A DNA stretch of 64,000 bases from Pratylenchus scribneri (GCA_030063045.1 JAQSEB010000112.1:124001-188000); one strand, 5' to 3'. Numbered from the stretch's first letter, positions 12,056-25,251 are shown. The notes: generated from the letters alone by a model not told the origin. Made by a program: numbers and translations.

Positions 12056-14159
12056 ATTATAAAAGATTGAGGGGAATAATATTAAAAATCCGAAGAGAAA
12101 TAACGATTTTAAACTTTTTTTCTTAAAACTCATAGAAAATTTAAATTTCAAAAATTTCAAATACATGTATGGCCTAGAATCTACTTAAAAAATACTATTA
12201 TAGAAGATTGTGGGGATTAATATTAAAATTCCGAAGAGAAATAGCGATTTTAAACTTTTTTCTAAAAACTCATAGAAAATTTCAATTTCAAAAATTTCAA
12301 ATACATGTATGGCCTAGAATCTGCCTAAAAAATACTATTAGAAAAGATTGAGGGGAATAATATTAAAAATCCGAAGAGAAATAGCGATTTTAAATTTTTT
12401 TCTTAAAACTCATAGAAAATTTCAATTTCAAATATTTCAAATACATGTATGGCCTAGAATCTGCCTAAAAAATACTATTAGAAAAGATTGAGGGGAATAA
12501 TATTAAAAATCCGAAGAGAAATAGCGATTTTAAACTTTTTTTCTTAAAACTCATAGAAAATTTCAATTTCAAATATTTCAAATACATGTATGGCCTAGAA
12601 TCTACTTAAAAAATACTATTAGAAAAGATTGAGGGGAATAATATTAAAATTCCACAGAGAAATAGGGATTTTAAACTTTTTTTCTTAAAACTCATAGAAA
12701 ATTTCAATTTCAAATATTTCAAATACATGTATGGCCTAGAATCTACTTAAAAAATACTATTAGAAAAGATTGAGGGGAATAATATTAAAATTCCACAGAG
12801 AAATAGCGATTTTAAACTTTTTTTCTTAAAACTCATAGAAAATTTCAATTTCAAATATTTCAAATACATGTATGGCCTAGAATCTACTTAAAAAATACTA
12901 TTAGAAAAGATTGAGGGGAATAATATTAAAATTCCACAGAGAAATAGCGATTTTAAACTTTTTTCTAAAAACTCATAGAAAATTTCAATTTCAAATATTT
13001 CAAATACATATATGGCCTAGAATCTGCCTAAAAAATACTATTAGAAAAGATTGAGGGGAATAATATTAAAATTCCGAAGAGAAATAGCGATTTTAAACTT
13101 TTTTCTAAAAACTCATAGAAAATTTCAATTTCAAATATTTCAAATACATATATGGCCTAGAATCTGCCTAAAAAATACTATTAGAAAAGATTGAGGGGAA
13201 TAATATTAAAATTCCACAGAGAAATAGCGATTTTAAACTTTTTTCTAAAAACTCATAGAAAATTTCAATTTCAAATATTTCAAATACATATATGGCCTAG
13301 AATCTGCCTAAAAAATACTATTAGAAAAGATTGAGGGGAATAATATTAAAATTCCGAAGAGAAATAGCGATTTTAAACTTTTTTCTAAAAACTCATAGAA
13401 AATTTCAATTTCAAATATTTCAAATACATGTATGGCCTAGAATCTACTTAAAAAATACTATTAGAAAAGATTGAGGGGAATAATATTAAAATTCCACAGA
13501 GAAATAGCGATTTTAAACTTTTTTCTAAAAACTCATAGAAAATTTCAATTTCAAATATTTCAAATACATATATGGCCTAGAATCTGCCTAAAAAATACTA
13601 TTAGAAAAGATTGAGGGGAATAATATTAAAATTCCGAAGAGAAATAGCGATTTTAAACTTTTTTCTAAAAACTCATAGAAAATTTCAATTTCAAATATTT
13701 CAAATACATGTATGGCCTAGAATCTACTTAAAAAATACTATTAGAAAAGATTGAGGGGAATAATATTAAAATTCCACAGAGAAATAGCGATTTTAAACTT
13801 TTTTCTAAAAACTCATAGAAAATTTCAATTTCAAATATTTCAAATACATATATGGCCTAGAATCTGCCTAAAAAATACTATTAGAAAAGATTGAGGGGAA
13901 TAATATTAAAATTCCGAAGAGAAATAGCGATTTTAAACTTTTTTCTAAAAACTCATAGAAAATTTCAATTTCAAATATTTCAAATACATGTATGGCCTAG
14001 AATCTACTTAAAAAATACTATTAGAAAAGATTGAGGGGAATAATATTAAAATTCCACAGAGAAATAGCGATTTTAAACTTTTTTCTAAAAACTCATAGAA
14101 AATTTCAATTTCAAATATTTCAAATACATATATGGCCTAGAATCTACTTAAAAAATACT
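12056..14159 (+). repeat. 15-monomer composite unit (2104 bp)
   Basis: This unit opens with an attataaaag/aaatccgaag/taacg copy (12056), then attatagaag with gtggggatt (12197), N-type with aaattttttt (12337), N-type with T7 (12477), H1 copies (12618, 12759) and a run of alternating H2 forms (12900-14159). The first four monomers recur in the same order at 14160, 14301, 14441 and 14581, exactly 2104 bp later, and the last three of them resemble those at 8731-9151. After the fourth monomer the two units diverge in content. Confidence 0.75.
13320..14159 (+). repeat. Dimeric higher-order repeat, 280 bp x 3
   Basis: Three identical-looking pairs follow one another: a ccgaag copy ending catgtatgg and actt, then a ccacag copy ending catatatgg. 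The pairs start at 13320, 13600 and 13880. The third pair ends with actt in place of gcct and leads into an attataaaag copy. A similar single pair is present at 11776-12055. This is the shortest-period higher-order structure in the window and implies exchange offset by two monomers. Confidence 0.8.
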
Positions 14160-15707
14160 ATTATAAAAGATTGAGGGGAATAATATTAAAAATCCGAAGA
14201 GAAATAACGATTTTAAACTTTTTTTCTTAAAACTCATAGAAAATTTCAATTTCAAAAATTTCAAATACATGTATGGCCTAGAATCTACTTAAAAAATACT
14301 ATTATAGAAGATTGTGGGGATTAATATTAAAATTCCGAAGAGAAATAGCGATTTTAAACTTTTTTCTAAAAACTCATAGAAAATTTCAATTTCAAAAATT
14401 TCAAATACATGTATGGCCTAGAATCTGCCTAAAAAATACTATTAGAAAAGATTGAGGGGAATAATATTAAAAATCCGAAGAGAAATAGCGATTTTAAATT
14501 TTTTTCTTAAAACTCATAGAAAATTTCAATTTCAAATATTTCAAATACATGTATGGCCTAGAATCTGCCTAAAAAATACTATTAGAAAAGATTGAGGGGA
14601 ATAATATTAAAAATCCGAAGAGAAATAGCGATTTTAAACTTTTTTTCTTAAAACTCATAGAAAATTTCAATTTCAAATATTTCAAATACATGTATGGCCT
14701 AGAATCTACTTAAAAAATACTATTAGAAAAGATTGAGGGGAATAATATTAAAATTCCACAGAGAAATAGCGATTTTAAACTTTTTTTCTTAAAACTCATA
14801 GAAAATTTCAATTTCAAATATTTCAAATACATGTATGGCCTAGAATCTACTTAAAAAATACTATTAGAAAAGATTGAGGGGAATAATATTAAAATTCCAC
14901 AGAGAAATAGCGATTTTAAATTTTTTTCTTAAAACTCATAGAAAATTTCAATTTCAAATATTTCAAATACATGTATGGCCTAGAATCTGCTTAAAAAATA
15001 CTATTAGAAAAGATTGAGGGGAATAATATTAAAAATCCGAAGAGAAATAGCGATTTTAAACTTTTTTTCTTAAAACTCATAGAAAATTTCAATTTCAAAT
15101 ATTTCAAATACATGTATGGCCTAGAATCTACTTAAAAAATACTATTAGAAAAGATTGAGGGGAATAATATTAAAATTCCACAGAGAAATAGCGATTTTAA
15201 ACTTTTTTTCTTAAAACTCATAGAAAATTTCAATTTCAAATATTTCAAATACATGTATGGCCTAGAATCTACTTAAAAAATACTATTAGAAAAGATTGAG
15301 GGGAATAATATTAAAATTCCACAGAGAAATAGCGATTTTAAACTTTTTTTCTTAAAACTCATAGAAAATTTCAATTTCAAATATTTCAAATACATGTATG
15401 GCCTAGAATCTGCCTAAAAAATACTATTAGAAAAGATTGAGGGGAATAATATTAAAAATCCGAAGAGAAATAGCGATTTTAAACTTTTTTTCTTAAAACT
15501 CATAGAAAATTTCAATTTCAAATATTTCAAATACATGTATGGCCTAGAATCTACTTAAAAAATACTATTAGAAAAGATTGAGGGGAATAATATTAAAATT
15601 CCACAGAGAAATAGCGATTTTAAACTTTTTTTCTTAAAACTCCTAGAAAATTTCAATTTCAAATATTTCAAATACATGTATGGCCTAGAATCTACTTAAA
15701 AAATACT
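14160..15707 (+). repeat. Second start of the composite unit followed by H1/N-type mixture
   Basis: The first four monomers repeat the order seen at 12056-12617. H1 and N-type copies with T7 then alternate (14722, 14863, 15003, 15144, 15285, 15426, 15567). The copy at 14863 has aaattttttt and an unusual gctt tail intermediate between actt and gcct. The copy at 15567 carries actcctag in place of actcatag, a marker that recurs at 16830, 19776, 22724 and 24549 (and at 54803 in an H3 copy). No other element is seen. Confidence 0.7.
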
Positions 15708-16829
15708 ATTAGAAAAGATTGAGGGGAATAATATTAAAATTCCACAGAGAAATAGCGATTTTAAACTTTTTTTCTTAAAACTCATAGAAAATTTCAATTT
15801 CAAATATTTCAAATACATGTATGGCCTAGAATCTACTTAAAAAATACTATTAGAAAAGATTGAGGGGAATAATATTAAAATTCCACAGAGAAATAGCGAT
15901 TTTAAATTTTTTTCTTAAAACTCATAGAAAATTTCAATTTCAAATATTTCAAATACATGTATGGCCTAGAATCTGCCTAAAAAATACTATTAGAAAAGAT
16001 TGAGGGGAATAATATTAAAATTCCACAGAGAAATAGCGATTTTAAATTTTTTTCTTAAAACTCATAGAAAATTTCAATTTCAAATATTTCAAATACATGT
16101 ATGGCCTAGAATCTGCCTAAAAAATACTATTAGAAAAGATTGAGGGGATTAATATTAAAATTCCACAGAGAAATAGCGATTTTAAACTTTTTTTCTTAAA
16201 ACTCATAGAAAATTTCAATTTCAAATATTTCAAATACATGTATGGCCTAGAATCTACTTAAAAAATACTATTAGAAAAGATTGAGGGGAATAATATTAAA
16301 ATTCCACAGAGAAATAGCGATTTTAAACTTTTTTCTAAAAACTCATAGAAAATTTCAATTTCAAATATTTCAAATACATATATGGCCTAGAATCTGCCTA
16401 AAAAATACTATTAGAAAAGATTGAGGGGAATAATATTAAAATTCCGAAGAGAAATAGCGATTTTAAACTTTTTTCTAAAAACTCATAGAAAATTTCAATT
16501 TCAAATATTTCAAATACATATATGGCCTAGAATCTGCCTAAAAAATACTATTAGAAAAGATTGAGGGGAATAATATTAAAATTCCGAAGAGAAATAGCGA
16601 TTTTAAACTTTTTTCTAAAAACTCATAGAAAATTTCAATTTCAAAAATTTCAAATACATGTATGACCTTGAATCTACTTAAAAAATACTATTAGAAAAGA
16701 TTGAGGGGAATAATATTAAAATTCCGAAGAGAAATAGCGATTTTAAACTTTTTTCTAAAAACTCATAGAAAATTTCAATTTCAAAAATTTCAAATACATA
16801 TATGGCCTAGAATCTACTTAAAAAATACT
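15708..16829 (+). repeat. Eight-monomer block, copy 1 (partner 1685 bp downstream)
   Basis: The order is H1 (15708), two ccacag copies with aaattttttt and gcct (15849, 15989), ggggatt with ccacag and T7 (16129), ccacag H2 (16270), ccgaag H2 (16410), H3 ending tgaccttgaa (16550) and H3 ending catatatgg actt (16690). The same eight-monomer order is found at 17393-18514, offset 1685 bp, or twelve monomers. This includes the first appearance of the tgaccttgaa ending in the window. Confidence 0.82.
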
Positions 16830-17392
16830 ATTATAAAAGATTGAGGGGAATAATATTAAAATTCCACAGAGAAATAGCGATTTTAAACTTTTTTTCTTAA
16901 AACTCCTAGAAAATTTCAATTTCAAATATTTCAAATACATGTATGGCCTAGAATCTACTTAAAAAATACTATTAGAAAAGATTGAGGGGAATAATATTAA
17001 AATTCCACAGAGAAATAGCGATTTTAAACTTTTTTTCTTAAAACTCATAGAAAATTTCAATTTCAAATATTTCAAATACATGTATGGCCTAGAATCTACT
17101 TAAAAAATACTATTAGAAAAGATTGAGGGGAATAATATTAAAATTCCACAGAGAAATAGCGATTTTAAACTTTTTTTCTTAAAACTCATAGAAAATTTCA
17201 ATTTCAAATATTTCAAATACATGTATGGCCTAGAATCTACTTAAAAAATACTATTAGAAAAGATTGAGGGGAATAATATTAAAATTCCACAGAGAAATAG
17301 CGATTTTAAATTTTTTTCTTAAAACTCATAGAAAATTTCAATTTCAAATATTTCAAATACATGTATGGCCTAGAATCTGCCTAAAAAATACT
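16830..17392 (+). repeat. Four-monomer linker between the two eight-monomer blocks
   Basis: Starting at 16830 there is an attataaaag copy with ccacag, T7 and actcctag, then H1 at 16971 and 17112, and a ccacag copy with aaattttttt and gcct at 17253. Together with the preceding eight monomers it makes up a twelve-monomer period of 1685 bp. Confidence 0.7.
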
Positions 17393-18514
17393 ATTAGAAA
17401 AGATTGAGGGGAATAATATTAAAATTCCACAGAGAAATAGCGATTTTAAACTTTTTTTCTTAAAACTCATAGAAAATTTCAATTTCAAATATTTCAAATA
17501 CATGTATGGCCTAGAATCTACTTAAAAAATACTATTAGAAAAGATTGAGGGGAATAATATTAAAATTCCACAGAGAAATAGCGATTTTAAATTTTTTTCT
17601 TAAAACTCATAGAAAATTTCAATTTCAAATATTTCAAATACATGTATGGCCTAGAATCTGCCTAAAAAATACTATTAGAAAAGATTGAGGGGAATAATAT
17701 TAAAATTCCACAGAGAAATAGCGATTTTAAATTTTTTTCTTAAAACTCATAGAAAATTTCAATTTCAAATATTTCAAATACATGTATGGCCTAGAATCTG
17801 CCTAAAAAATACTATTAGAAAAGATTGAGGGGATTAATATTAAAATTCCACAGAGAAATAGCGATTTTAAACTTTTTTTCTTAAAACTCATAGAAAATTT
17901 CAATTTCAAATATTTCAAATACATGTATGGCCTAGAATCTACTTAAAAAATACTATTAGAAAAGATTGAGGGGAATAATATTAAAATTCCACAGAGAAAT
18001 AGCGATTTTAAACTTTTTTCTAAAAACTCATAGAAAATTTCAATTTCAAATATTTCAAATACATATATGGCCTAGAATCTGCCTAAAAAATACTATTAGA
18101 AAAGATTGAGGGGAATAATATTAAAATTCCGAAGAGAAATAGCGATTTTAAACTTTTTTCTAAAAACTCATAGAAAATTTCAATTTCAAATATTTCAAAT
18201 ACATATATGGCCTAGAATCTGCCTAAAAAATACTATTAGAAAAGATTGAGGGGAATAATATTAAAATTCCGAAGAGAAATAGCGATTTTAAACTTTTTTC
18301 TAAAAACTCATAGAAAATTTCAATTTCAAAAATTTCAAATACATGTATGACCTTGAATCTACTTAAAAAATACTATTAGAAAAGATTGAGGGGAATAATA
18401 TTAAAATTCCGAAGAGAAATAGCGATTTTAAACTTTTTTCTAAAAACTCATAGAAAATTTCAATTTCAAAAATTTCAAATACATATATGGCCTAGAATCT
18501 ACTTAAAAAATACT
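17393..18514 (+). repeat. Eight-monomer block, copy 2
   Basis: Monomers start at 17393, 17534, 17674, 17814, 17955, 18095, 18235 and 18375, each 1685 bp after its partner. The haplotype order matches copy 1 by eye. The copies diverge immediately after, where the next monomer carries aaatccgaag in place of ccacag. Confidence 0.82.
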
Positions 18515-20478
18515 ATTATAAAAGATTGAGGGGAATAATATTAAAAATCCGAAGAGAAATAACGATTTTAAACTTTTTTCTAAAAACTCATAGAAAATTT
18601 CAATTTCAAATATTTCAAATACATATATGGCCTAGAATCTGCCTAAAAAATACTATTAGAAAAGATTGAGGGGAATAATATTAAAATTCCGAAGAGAGAT
18701 AGCGATTTTAAACTTTTTTCTAAAAACTCATAGAAAATTTCAATTTCAAAAATTTCAAATACATATATGGCCTAGAATCTACTTAAAAAAATACTATTAT
18801 AAAAGATTGTGGGGATTAATATTAAAATTCCGAAGAGAAATAGCGATTTTAAACTTTTTTCTAAAAACTCATAGAAAATTTCAATTTCAAAAATTTCAAA
18901 TACATGTATGACCTTGAATCTACTTAAAAAATACTATTAGAAAAGATTGAGGGGAATAATATTAAAATTCCGAAGAGAAATAGCGATTTTAAACTTTTTC
19001 TAAAAACTCATAGAAAATTTCAATTTCAAAAATTTCAAATACATATATGGCCTAGAATCTACTTAAAAAATACTATTATAAAAGATTGAGGGGAATAATA
19101 TTAAAAATCCGAAGAGAAATAACGATTTTAAACTTTTTTCTTAAAACTCATAGAAAATTTCAATTTCAAATATTTCAAATACATATATGGCCTAGAATCT
19201 GCCTAAAAAATACTAATAGAAAAGATTGTGGGGATTAATATTAAAAATCCGAAGAGAAATAACGATTTTAAACTTTTTTCTTAAAACTCATAGAAAATTT
19301 CAATTTCAAATATTTCAAATACATATATGGCCTAGAATCTGCCTAAAAAATACTATTAGAAAAGATTGAGGGGAATAATATTAAAATTCCACAGAGAAAT
19401 AGCGATTTTAAACTTTTTTTCTTAAAACTCATAGAAAATTTCAATTTCAAATATTTCAAATACATGTATGGCCTAGAATCTACTTAAAAAATACTATTAG
19501 AAAAGATTGAGGGGAATAATATTAAAATTCCACAGAGAAATAGCGATTTTAAATTTTTTTCTTAAAACTCATAGAAAATTTCAATTTCAAATATTTCAAA
19601 TACATGTATGGCCTAGAATCTGCCTAAAAAATACTATTAGAAAAGATTGAGGGGATTAATATTAAAATTCCACAGAGAAATAACGATTTTAAACTTTTTT
19701 CTTAAAACTCATAGAAAATTTCAATTTCAAATATTTCAAATACATATATGGCCTAGAATCTGCCTAAAAAATACTATTAGAAAAGATTGAGGGGAATAAT
19801 ATTAAAATTCCACAGAGAAATAGCGATTTTAAACTTTTTTTCTTAAAACTCCTAGAAAATTTCAATTTCAAATATTTCAAATACATGTATGGCCTAGAAT
19901 CTACTTAAAAAATACTATTAGAAAAGATTGAGGGGAATAATATTAAAATTCCACAGAGAAATAGCGATTTTAAACTTTTTTTCTTAAAACTCATAGAAAA
20001 TTTCAATTTCAAATATTTCAAATACATGTATGGCCTAGAATCTACTTAAAAAATACTATTAGAAAAGATTGAGGGGAATAATATTAAAATTCCACAGAGA
20101 AATAGCGATTTTAAATTTTTTTCTTAAAACTCATAGAAAATTTCAATTTCAAATATTTCAAATACATGTATGGCCTAGAATCTGCCTAAAAAATACTATT
20201 AGAAAAGATTGAGGGGATTAATATTAAAATTCCACAGAGAAATAGCGATTTTAAACTTTTTTTCTTAAAACTCATAGAAAATTTCAATTTCAAAAATTTC
20301 AAATACATATATGGCCTAGAATCTACTTAAAAAATACTATTATAAAAGATTGAGGGGAATAATATTAAAAATCCGAAGAGAAATAACGATTTTAAACTTT
20401 TTTCTAAAAACTCATAGAAAATTTCAATTTCAAATATTTCAAATACATGTATGGCCTAGAATCTACTTAAAAAATACT
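18515..20478 (+). repeat. Mosaic of H1, H2, H3 and H4 monomers
   Basis: This stretch switches haplotype at nearly every unit. The copy at 18655 has gagagatag (a rare A-to-G change) and an A7 run before the next start; it is followed at 18796 by attataaaag with gtggggatt. The copy at 18936 has a T5 tract (139 bp). The copy at 19215 begins aatagaaaag. Copies at 19355-20338 return mostly to H1-like sequence, with actcctag at 19776, and 20339 is an attataaaag copy. An 81-codon TTG-started open frame at 18666-18911 is an accident of the A7 insertion and is not called a gene. Confidence 0.7.
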
Positions 20479-21320
20479 ATTAGAAAAGATTGAGGGGAAT
20501 AATATTAAAATTCCACAGAGAAATAGCGATTTTAAACTTTTTTTCTTAAAACTCATAGAAAATTTCAATTTCAAATATTTCAAATACATGTATGGCCTAG
20601 AATCTACTTAAAAAATACTATTAGAAAAGATTGAGGGGAATAATATTAAAATTCCACAGAGAAATAGCGATTTTAAATTTTTTTCTTAAAACTCATAGAA
20701 AATTTCAATTTCAAAAATTTCAAATACATATATGGCCTAGAATCTACTTAAAAAATACTATTAGAAAAGATTGAGGGGAATAATATTAAAATTCCGAAGA
20801 GAAATAGCGATTTTAAACTTTTTTCTAAAAACTCATAGAAAATTTCAATTTCAAAAATTTCAAATACATATATGGCCTAGAATCTACTTAAAAAATACTA
20901 TTATAAAAGATTGAGGGGAATAATATTAAAAATCCGAAGAGAAATAACGATTTTAAACTTTTTTCTAAAAACTCATAGAAAATTTCAATTTCAAATATTT
21001 CAAATACATATATGGCCTAGAATCTGCCTAAAAAATACTATTAGAAAAGATTGAGGGGAATAATATTAAAATTCCGAAGAGAGATAGCGATTTTAAACTT
21101 TTTTCTAAAAACTCATAGAAAATTTCAATTTCAAAAATTTCAAATACATATATGGCCTAGAATCTACTTAAAAAAATACTATTATAAAAGATTGTGGGGA
21201 TTAATATTAAAATTCCGAAGAGAAATAGCGATTTTAAACTTTTTTCTAAAAACTCATAGAAAATTTCAATTTCAAAAATTTCAAATACATGTATGACCTT
21301 GAATCTACTTAAAAAATACT
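20479..21320 (+). repeat. 983-bp tandem higher-order repeat, copy 1
   Basis: Six monomers run H1 (20479), ccacag with aaattttttt and A98 (20620), H3 (20760), attataaaag N-type (20900), the gagagatag marker copy with A7 (21040) and attataaaag gtggggatt (21181). The same order recurs at 21462-22303 with a constant offset of 983 bp, or seven monomers. The seventh monomer differs between copies (T7 and tacatgta at 21321; T6 and catatatg at 22304). Confidence 0.85.
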
Positions 21321-21461
21321 ATTAGAAAAGATTGAGGGGAATAATATTAAAATTCCGAAGAGAAATAGCGATTTTAAACTTTTTTTCTTAAAACTCATAG
21401 AAAATTTCAATTTCAAATATTTCAAATACATGTATGGCCTAGAATCTACTTAAAAAATACT

Positions 21462-22303
21462 ATTAGAAAAGATTGAGGGGAATAATATTAAAATTCCACA
21501 GAGAAATAGCGATTTTAAACTTTTTTTCTTAAAACTCATAGAAAATTTCAATTTCAAATATTTCAAATACATGTATGGCCTAGAATCTACTTAAAAAATA
21601 CTATTAGAAAAGATTGAGGGGAATAATATTAAAATTCCACAGAGAAATAGCGATTTTAAATTTTTTTCTTAAAACTCATAGAAAATTTCAATTTCAAAAA
21701 TTTCAAATACATATATGGCCTAGAATCTACTTAAAAAATACTATTAGAAAAGATTGAGGGGAATAATATTAAAATTCCGAAGAGAAATAGCGATTTTAAA
21801 CTTTTTTCTAAAAACTCATAGAAAATTTCAATTTCAAAAATTTCAAATACATATATGGCCTAGAATCTACTTAAAAAATACTATTATAAAAGATTGAGGG
21901 GAATAATATTAAAAATCCGAAGAGAAATAACGATTTTAAACTTTTTTCTAAAAACTCATAGAAAATTTCAATTTCAAATATTTCAAATACATATATGGCC
22001 TAGAATCTGCCTAAAAAATACTATTAGAAAAGATTGAGGGGAATAATATTAAAATTCCGAAGAGAGATAGCGATTTTAAACTTTTTTCTAAAAACTCATA
22101 GAAAATTTCAATTTCAAAAATTTCAAATACATATATGGCCTAGAATCTACTTAAAAAAATACTATTATAAAAGATTGTGGGGATTAATATTAAAATTCCG
22201 AAGAGAAATAGCGATTTTAAACTTTTTTCTAAAAACTCATAGAAAATTTCAATTTCAAAAATTTCAAATACATGTATGACCTTGAATCTACTTAAAAAAT
22301 ACT
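21462..22303 (+). repeat. 983-bp tandem higher-order repeat, copy 2
   Basis: Monomers start at 21462, 21603, 21743, 21883, 22023 and 22164, each 983 bp after its partner, and share the rare gagagatag change at 22023. Since that change is also present at 18655, the three marker copies descend from one ancestral monomer that has been amplified with its neighbours. Confidence 0.85.
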
Positions 22304-22864
22304 ATTAGAAAAGATTGAGGGGAATAATATTAAAATTCCGAAGAGAAATAGCGATTTTAAACTTTTTTCTAAAAACTCATAGAAAATTTCAATTTCAAAA
22401 ATTTCAAATACATATATGGCCTAGAATCTACTTAAAAAATACTATTATAAAAGATTGAGGGGAATAATATTAAAAATCCGAAGAGAAATAACGATTTTAA
22501 ACTTTTTTCTTAAAACTCATAGAAAATTTCAATTTCAAATATTTCAAATACATATATGGCCTAGAATCTGCCTAAAAAATACTAATAGAAAAGATTGTGG
22601 GGATTAATATTAAAAATCCGAAGAGAAATAACGATTTTAAACTTTTTTCTTAAAACTCATAGAAAATTTCAATTTCAAATATTTCAAATACATATATGGC
22701 CTAGAATCTGCCTAAAAAATACTATTAGAAAAGATTGAGGGGAATAATATTAAAATTCCACAGAGAAATAGCGATTTTAAACTTTTTTTCTTAAAACTCC
22801 TAGAAAATTTCAATTTCAAATATTTCAAATACATGTATGGCCTAGAATCTACTTAAAAAATACT
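22304..22864 (+). repeat. Four mixed monomers between duplicated blocks
   Basis: Copies start at 22304 (H3), 22444 (attataaaag, N-type), 22584 (aatagaaaag with gtggggatt) and 22724 (H1 with actcctag). A similar four-monomer order is found at 24129-24689, and the last three recall 19075-19354. Nothing else is present. Confidence 0.7.
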
Positions 22865-24340
22865 ATTAGAAAAGATTGAGGGGAATAATATTAAAATTCC
22901 ACAGAGAAATAGCGATTTTAAACTTTTTTTCTTAAAACTCATAGAAAATTTCAATTTCAAATATTTCAAATACATGTATGGCCTAGAATCTACTTAAAAA
23001 ATACTATTAGAAAAGATTGAGGGGAATAATATTAAAATTCCACAGAGAAATAGCGATTTTAAATTTTTTTCTTAAAACTCATAGAAAATTTCAATTTCAA
23101 ATATTTCAAATACATGTATGGCCTAGAATCTGCCTAAAAAATACTATTAGAAAAGATTGAGGGGATTAATATTAAAATTCCGAAGAGAAATAGCGATTTT
23201 AAACTTTTTTCTAAAAACTCATAGAAAATTTCAATTTCAAAAATTTCAAATACATATATGGCCTAGAATCTACTTAAAAAATACTATTATAAAAGATTGA
23301 GGGGAATAATATTAAAAATCCGAAGAGAAATAACGATTTTAAACTTTTTTTCTTAAAACTCATAGAAAATTTCAATTTCAAATATTTCAAATACATGTAT
23401 GGCCTTGAATCTACTTAAAAAATACTATTAGAAAAGATTGAGGGGAATAATATTAAAATTCCACAGAGAAATAGCGATTTTAAACTTTTTTTCTTAAAAC
23501 TCATAGAAAATTTCAATTTCAAATATTTCAAATACATGTATGGCCTAGAATCTACTTAAAAAATACTATTAGAAAAGATTGAGGGGAATAATATTAAAAT
23601 TCCACAGAGAAATAGCGATTTTAAACTTTTTTCTAAAAACTCATAGAAAATTTCAATTTCAAATATTTCAAATACATATATGGCCTAGAATCTGCCTAAA
23701 AAATACTATTAGAAAAGATTGAGGGGAATAATATTAAAATTCCGAAGAGAAATAGCGATTTTAAACTTTTTTCTAAAAACTCATAGAAAATTTCAATTTC
23801 AAATATTTCAAATACATATATGGCCTAGAATCTGCCTAAAAAATACTATTAGAAAAGATTGAGGGGAATAATATTAAAATTCCGAAGAGAAATAGCGATT
23901 TTAAACTTTTTTCTAAAAACTCATAGAAAATTTCAATTTCAAAAATTTCAAATACATATATGGCCTAGAATCTACTTAAAAAAATACTATTATAAAAGAT
24001 TGTGGGGATTAATATTAAAATTCCGAAGAGAAATAGCGATTTTAAACTTTTTTCTAAAAACTCATAGAAAATTTCAATTTCAAAAATTTCAAATACATGT
24101 ATGACCTTGAATCTACTTAAAAAATACTATTAGAAAAGATTGAGGGGAATAATATTAAAATTCCGAAGAGAAATAGCGATTTTAAACTTTTTTCTAAAAA
24201 CTCATAGAAAATTTCAATTTCAAAAATTTCAAATACATATATGGCCTAGAATCTACTTAAAAAATACTATTATAAAAGATTGAGGGGAATAATATTAAAA
24301 ATCAGAAGAGAAATAACGATTTTAAACTTTTTTCTTAAAA
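22865..24340 (+). repeat. 2387-bp duplication, copy 1
   Basis: Monomers at 22865, 23006, 23146, 23286, 23427, 23568, 23708, 23848, 23989, 24129 and part of 24269 match, in order, those starting at 25252. They share the unusual combination tggccttgaatct (copy at 23286) and the rare aatcagaag in place of aatccgaag in the copy at 24269. The offset is 2387 bp, or seventeen monomers. Confidence 0.82.
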
Positions 24341-25251
24341 CTCATAGAAAATTTCAATTTCAAATATTTCAAATACATATATGGCCTAGAATCTGCCTAA
24401 AAAATACTAATAGAAAAGATTGTGGGGATTAATATTAAAAATCCGAAGAGAAATAACGATTTTAAACTTTTTTCTTAAAACTCATAGAAAATTTCAATTT
24501 CAAATATTTCAAATACATATATGGCCTAGAATCTGCCTAAAAAATACTATTAGAAAAGATTGAGGGGAATAATATTAAAATTCCACAGAGAAATAGCGAT
24601 TTTAAACTTTTTTTCTTAAAACTCCTAGAAAATTTCAATTTCAAATATTTCAAATACATGTATGGCCTAGAATCTACTTAAAAAATACTATTAGAAAAGA
24701 TTGAGGGGAATAATATTAAAAATCCGAAGAGAAATAGCGATTTTAAACTTTTTTCTAAAAACTCATAGAAAATTTCAATTTCAAAAATTTCAAATACATG
24801 TATGACCTTGAATCTACTTAAAAAATACTATTAGAAAAGATTGAGGGGAATAATATTAAAATTCTACAGAAAAATAGCGATTTTAAACTTTTTTTCTTAA
24901 AACTCATAGAAAATTTCAATTTCAAATATTTCAAATACATAAATGGCCTAGAATCTGCCTAAAAAATACTATTAGAAAAGATTGAGGGGAATAATATTAA
25001 AATTCCGAAGAGAAATAGCGATTTTAAACTTTTTTCTAAAAACTCATAGAAAATTTCAATTTCAAAAATTTCAAATACATATATGGCCTAGAATCTACTT
25101 AAAAAATACTATTATAAAAGATTGAGGGGAATAATATTAAAAATCCGAAGAGAAATAACGATTTTAAACTTTTTTTCTTAAAACTCATAGAAAATTTCAA
25201 TTTCAAATATTTCAAATACATATATGGCCTAGAATCTACTTAAAAAATACT
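24341..25251 (+). repeat. Mixed monomers separating the 2387-bp copies
   Basis: The stretch holds the rest of the 24269 copy, then aatagaaaag with gtggggatt (24409), H1 with actcctag (24549), N-type ending tgaccttgaa (24690), a copy with attctacagaaaaatag and an acataaatgg end (24830), H3 (about 24971) and an attataaaag N-type copy (about 25111). The 24830 copy is the first with acataaatgg, an ending that becomes common after 29.9 kb. Confidence 0.65.

Noticed and set aside
18666..18911. 81-codon open frame starting TTG, repeated nearly identically at 21051, 22034, 23859, 26246, 26947, 32119, 34639, 36599, 38983, 43613, 46695 and 53554
   Set aside because: It is the satellite read through two adjacent monomers, open only because the A7 run adds a base and restores a stop-free frame. 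It has no ATG, no ribosome-binding or promoter context, repeats the same peptide twice and is rich in K, F, I and Q as expected of AT-rich noise.
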